From an uncultured Eubacteriales bacterium (GTDB taxonomy: Bacteria; Bacillota; Clostridia; Oscillospirales; Oscillospiraceae), in contig USGS01000073.1 in the NCBI GenBank assembly GCA_900554275.1, positions 1-7,794 on the forward strand: a DNA stretch of 7,794 nt. Reading direction: 5' to 3'. The translations under genes were made by a program, and so were the position numbers. This document shows positions 6,280 through 7,794 of the stretch, piece after piece. Under the pieces are notes generated by a model. The model was not told where the DNA came from. It made no database searches and saw only the letters and a list, made by a program, of their open reading frames with translations. How positions within the stretch are numbered: the stretch's first letter is position 1; each line of letters begins with the position of its first letter.

Positions 6280-7122
6280 TTATTCTCCCCACTGCTCCAT
6301 GCGGCGCACCAGTGCGGGCAGTGCCTTTTCAAACTCCACGCCGTACCAGCCGGCGGCGGGGTCGCGCTCCGTGGCGAGGATGCAGTCCAGGGTGAAATCC
6401 ACCGCCAGCTGCACCGCCTGCTCCAGCGCCATGCCCCGCACCAGTCCGCCGGTGACGGCGGCGGCAAAGATGTCCCCCGTGCCGTGGAACAACGCGGGAT
6501 GCCGCGGGCCGAGACATGTAAAGTACGTGCCGGCGGCGCTGTCGTAGCCCATAGCGCCCAGCTTGTCCGGGGAGAAGGACGCACCGGTGAGCACCACCCT
6601 TTTCGCGCCCAGCGATGCCACCTTTTGCAGCAGCTCCCGGGCAAAGGGCTCGTCCATGTCCTCGCGGTAGGGCGTCCCGGTGAGCAGGCACGCCTCCGTC
6701 AGGTTGGGCAGCGCCACGTCCGCCTGGGCCACCACCTGGGCCATGGCCTTAGGAAAATCGTCGTCGAACCCGGCGTACAGCTTTCCGTGGTCCGCCATGG
6801 CGGGATCGACCACCAGAAGCGTTTCGGGACTGCGGATGGACGCCACGAAATCCAGCACCTGCCGCGTCTGAGGCACGGAGGCGATGTAGCCGGTGGATAT
6901 GGCGTCGAACGTCACGCCCTGGCTGCGCCAGTGGCGGGCGATGGGCGTCAGCTGGTCCGTCAGGTCCTTGCAGGTGAAGCCGGGAAAAGCGGTGTGGGTG
7001 CTGAGCACGGCGGTGGGCACGATGGCGCACTCCACGCCCATGGCGGAGATCACCGGCAGCGCTACCGTCAGCGAACAGCGTCCCAGGCAGGAGATGTCCT
7101 GGATGGACACGACACGCTTCAT
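6280..7122 (-). CDS. pyridoxamine/pyridoxal kinase (PdxY/PdxK-like, ribokinase fold)
   Basis: 280 residues. It phosphorylates pyridoxal, pyridoxamine or pyridoxine on the 5'-OH with ATP, feeding vitamin B6 salvage in the cytosol. Seen: the N-terminal strand and substrate loop VSIQDISCLGRCS (5-17), STHTAFPGF (41-49), VVDPAMADHGKLY (104-116), PNLTEACLLTG (139-149, with the N140/E143 metal/phosphate pair), and the anion-hole motif HGTGDIFAAA (213-222), whose D217 is the expected catalytic base. Length is normal and all motifs are intact. The start at 7122 is chosen because GGAGG (7135-7131) lies 8 nt upstream. A GTG three codons earlier directly abuts that GGAGG and cannot use it. I see no convincing promoter in the 77 bp up to the tRNA-Leu fragment at 7200. 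The gene may originally have been transcribed from the tRNA promoter. It converges on the ATPase-like gene, and the hairpin at 6240-6269 separates them. PdxY and PdxK cannot be told apart here, so no symbol is given. Confidence 0.93.
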   Translation of the reverse strand: MKRVVSIQDISCLGRCSLTVALPVISAMGVECAIVPTAVLSTHTAFPGFTCKDLTDQLTPIARHWRSQGVTFDAISTGYIASVPQTRQVLDFVASIRSPETLLVVDPAMADHGKLYAGFDDDFPKAMAQVVAQADVALPNLTEACLLTGTPYREDMDEPFARELLQKVASLGAKRVVLTGASFSPDKLGAMGYDSAAGTYFTCLGPRHPALFHGTGDIFAAAVTGGLVRGMALEQAVQLAVDFTLDCILATERDPAAGWYGVEFEKALPALVRRMEQWGE

Positions 7123-7130
7123 GCACAGCA

Positions 7131-7135
7131 CCTCC
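7131..7135 (-). promoter_or_regulatory. ribosome binding site deciding the kinase start
   Basis: GGAGG on the minus strand, 8 nt before the ATG at 7122. It overlaps the alternative GTG codon at 7131, so the ATG is preferred. Confidence 0.75.
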
Positions 7136-7170
7136 GATCAAATAAAACTATGTTCCCGCCCTGCAAGAGT

Positions 7171-7194
7171 CCGGAGCGGCCAAGACCGCCCCGG
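7171..7194 (-). terminator. hairpin just after the tRNA-Leu 3' end (weak terminator)
   Basis: On the minus strand CCGGGGCGG (7194-7186), loop TCTTGG, CCGCTCCGG (7179-7171) form a 9-bp stem with one G-U pair. It lies 5 nt after the encoded CCA. The following bases, ACTCTTGC, are not a real T-tract. It may be an RNA processing or attenuating hairpin that let the ancestral tRNA transcript continue into the kinase gene. Confidence 0.4.
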
Positions 7195-7199
7195 CATTC

Positions 7200-7252
7200 T
7201 GGTGCGGGCATGGGGACTCGAACCCCAACGCATTGCTGCACGAGAACCTAAG
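7200..7252 (-). tRNA. 3' half of tRNA-Leu(UAG), truncated; probable attachment-site copy
   Basis: On the minus strand the segment reads as a class II tRNA from position 32 to the end: anticodon loop CTTAGGT with anticodon TAG (7250-7248), 3' anticodon stem TCTCG (7245-7241), long variable arm TGCAGCAATGCGT with a GCA/TGC stem (7240-7228), T arm TGGGG-TTCGAGT-CCCCA (7227-7211), acceptor strand TGCCCGC (7210-7204), discriminator A, encoded CCA (7202-7200). The 5' half is missing. The five bases before the loop are TACCC, which cannot pair with TCTCG, and no D arm or GCGGGCA acceptor strand follows to the right. It is therefore not a working tRNA. A break exactly at the anticodon loop is the classic product of integrase recombination into a tRNA 3' end. 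The leucine UAG assignment rests on the anticodon plus the long variable arm. Confidence 0.85.
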
Positions 7253-7308
7253 GGGTATGTCACCTCAGTGAAAGATTTTCAGAGTCCTCCATATCATAAG
7301 GGAAGGGC

Positions 7309-7332
7309 ATCTTTTCCAACGCTTCAAAAGAT
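7309..7332. repeat. inverted repeat near the element end
   Basis: ATCTTTT (7309-7315) and AAAAGAT (7326-7332) are perfect inverted copies, 10 nt apart. They lie about 60 bp inside the tRNA fragment, where integrase or excisionase arm sites could sit. No T-tract supports a terminator. Confidence 0.4.
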
Positions 7333-7363
7333 ATTTCGGTCGTGACAGGCCGAACACCTGCTA

Positions 7364-7401
7364 AATCATAGCATACTCTGCCGGAAAAGTATAGCATGAT
7401 T
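7364..7401. repeat. imperfect inverted repeat containing two direct ATAGCAT copies
   Basis: AATCATAGCATACT (7364-7377) faces AGTATAGCATGATT (7388-7401): 6 and 5 paired positions flank a 3-nt mismatch, with 10 nt between the arms. The mismatch arises because ATAGCAT occurs in the same orientation in both arms (7369-7374 region and 7391-7397). It may be a protein-binding site. Confidence 0.4.
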
Positions 7402-7514
7402 ATAGCTTTACGGGAGGAAATTTCTGCTGCCCCGGCATAAAGCAGAGGGGAAGGGACGCTGTCTATTTGTTTTCTTCCGGGGAACTCATTTCTTGGCGCT
7501 AAGTGGTTGTTTTC

Positions 7515-7794
7515 TTATCCTGCAAATCCGATACGCCTTTGTACTTGCACAGAGTCCAAGAGTGCGCGCATATCGCTTTCTGCGAAAACCGCCTGAATAT
7601 CTTCTGCGCTGATCATATTATCGCTTGTACGCATGGCTTGCTTCATACGAGTGCGCTCAAAGACTTTGCGGATCAGCCGGGCGTTGGAGAAGTTTTCATC
7701 TTTATTACGAATGATTTGTTCAGCCATTTGCCGCAGCGTTACTTTTGCATCGGCGCCTAACTGATACGCTTCTGACTCCGCATATTTGCAATAT
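7515..7794 (-). CDS. CbxX/SpoVK-type AAA ATPase, C-terminal part (runs off the right edge)
   Basis: 92 codons plus stop (TAA at 7517-7515); the 5' end is outside the window. The frame stays open through the edge, so the ATG at 7727 is internal. Seen: a helical C-terminal lid with DENFSNARLIRKVFERTRMKQ, matching the F-x-NAR-x-(I/V)R-x-x-(F/L)E-x-x-x-x-x-Q pattern that follows the AAA core in CbxX/CfqX/SpoVK proteins, then ISAEDIQAVF, matching the family's Thr/Ser-x-x-Asp-(I/L) element. No Walker motifs are in view because they lie upstream. Family members are hexameric ATPases that remodel partner proteins. Homologues are common in Firmicutes genomes and on mobile elements. GC content is well below that of the genes to the left, in keeping with acquired DNA. 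No terminator is obvious after the stop. The family call is fairly firm, the function unknown. Confidence 0.75.
   Translation of the reverse strand, partial: YCKYAESEAYQLGADAKVTLRQMAEQIIRNKDENFSNARLIRKVFERTRMKQAMRTSDNMISAEDIQAVFAESDMRALLDSVQVQRRIGFAG

Larger units (their letters stand above)
7263..7514 (-). other. 84-codon open frame continuing in frame after the AAA gene stop; probable relic or chance
   Basis: Directly after the TAA at 7517-7515 the same frame stays open for 84 codons, to a TGA at 7262-7260 that lies 8 nt from the tRNA fragment. The last third reads like protein, for example ISFEALEKMPFPYDMEDSE. There is an internal ATG at 7397, but no ribosome binding site before it. By my rough estimate an 84-codon run is open by chance about 2 percent of the time per frame at equal base use. 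It could be a fused 3' extension cut off by one stop, a gene tail joined during integration, or nothing. No function is assigned. Confidence 0.25.
7200..7794. mobile_element. terminal part of a putative integrative element or island, bounded by the half tRNA-Leu
   Basis: The right part of the window differs from the left. Three 60-bp lines I counted (7261-7320, 7321-7380, 7501-7560) total 79 of 180 GC, about 44 percent, against 72 percent at 6301-6360 and 87 percent at 5341-5400. The boundary coincides with the half tRNA-Leu. In tRNA-targeted integration the leftover 3' half has its 5' side facing the element and its 3' side facing the old chromosome. Here the 5' side faces right, so the element extends right, beyond the window. 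No integrase, relaxase or transposase is visible in the 540 bp available. The claim rests on tRNA architecture and base composition. Confidence 0.6.

Noticed and set aside
6232..7251. 339-codon plus-strand frame opposite the kinase
   Set aside because: It runs through the terminator hairpin, the kinase and the tRNA fragment, and has no domain character.
7200..7300. A complete tRNA gene
   Set aside because: Bases before the anticodon loop cannot form the stem (TACCC against TCTCG), and no D arm or 5' acceptor strand follows.
7385..7427. Promoter on the minus strand using TATAAT at 7404-7399
   Set aside because: No acceptable -35 at 16-18 bp spacing and no TGn extension. The hexamer lies within the imperfect palindrome.
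7503..7760. 85-codon plus-strand frame opposite the AAA ATPase fragment
   Set aside because: The minus strand carries the recognisable CbxX/SpoVK lid; this frame has no domain character.

Overview
The window looks like chromosomal DNA of a GC-rich, low-G+C-phylum (Firmicutes/Clostridia) gut-type bacterium, most plausibly Oscillospiraceae/Oscillospirales. This is inferred from GGAGG-type ribosome binding sites, sigma-A style promoters (TTGTCA-17-TATAAT, extended TGnTATAAT), a tRNA with encoded CCA, and the gene set (EF-G-like GTPase, FtsH, RlmB, pyridoxamine kinase). The species cannot be named from sequence alone. Positions 1 to about 7250 are GC-rich. From about 7253 to the end the sequence drops to roughly 44 percent GC in the stretches I counted.

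Layout. (1) 1-704, minus: the first 234 codons of an EF-G-like translational GTPase, with a clear promoter at 778-806. (2) 957-3122, minus: complete ftsH, with terminator 921-945 and promoter 3168-3196. (3) 3314-4096, plus: rlmB-type 23S rRNA 2'-O-methyltransferase, divergent from ftsH, with an extended -10 promoter. (4) 4116-6227, plus: a 703-residue membrane protein 19 bp downstream of rlmB. Its helix order and cytosolic domain match a P1B-type P-type ATPase, but nearly every catalytic motif is altered. (5) 6240-6269: a 13-bp perfect hairpin between convergent genes. (6) 6280-7122, minus: pyridoxamine/pyridoxal kinase. (7) 7200-7252, minus: only the 3' half of a tRNA-Leu(UAG), from the anticodon loop to CCA, with no 5' half. 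(8) 7253-7794: AT-richer DNA with an 84-codon open frame after a stop, inverted repeats, and the C-terminal end of a CbxX/SpoVK-type AAA ATPase running off the window.

How the parts fit. The left 7.2 kb is housekeeping: translation (EF-G-like), membrane protein quality control (FtsH), rRNA modification (RlmB) and vitamin B6 salvage. The two standout items are the degenerate P-type ATPase co-transcribed with rlmB, which I regard as a candidate undescribed pseudo-enzyme or repurposed HAD membrane protein, and the half tRNA-Leu. The half tRNA together with the composition shift reads as the far attachment site of an integrative element lying to the right. The kinase then sits on the ancestral chromosome just outside the element, originally downstream of the intact tRNA-Leu gene.
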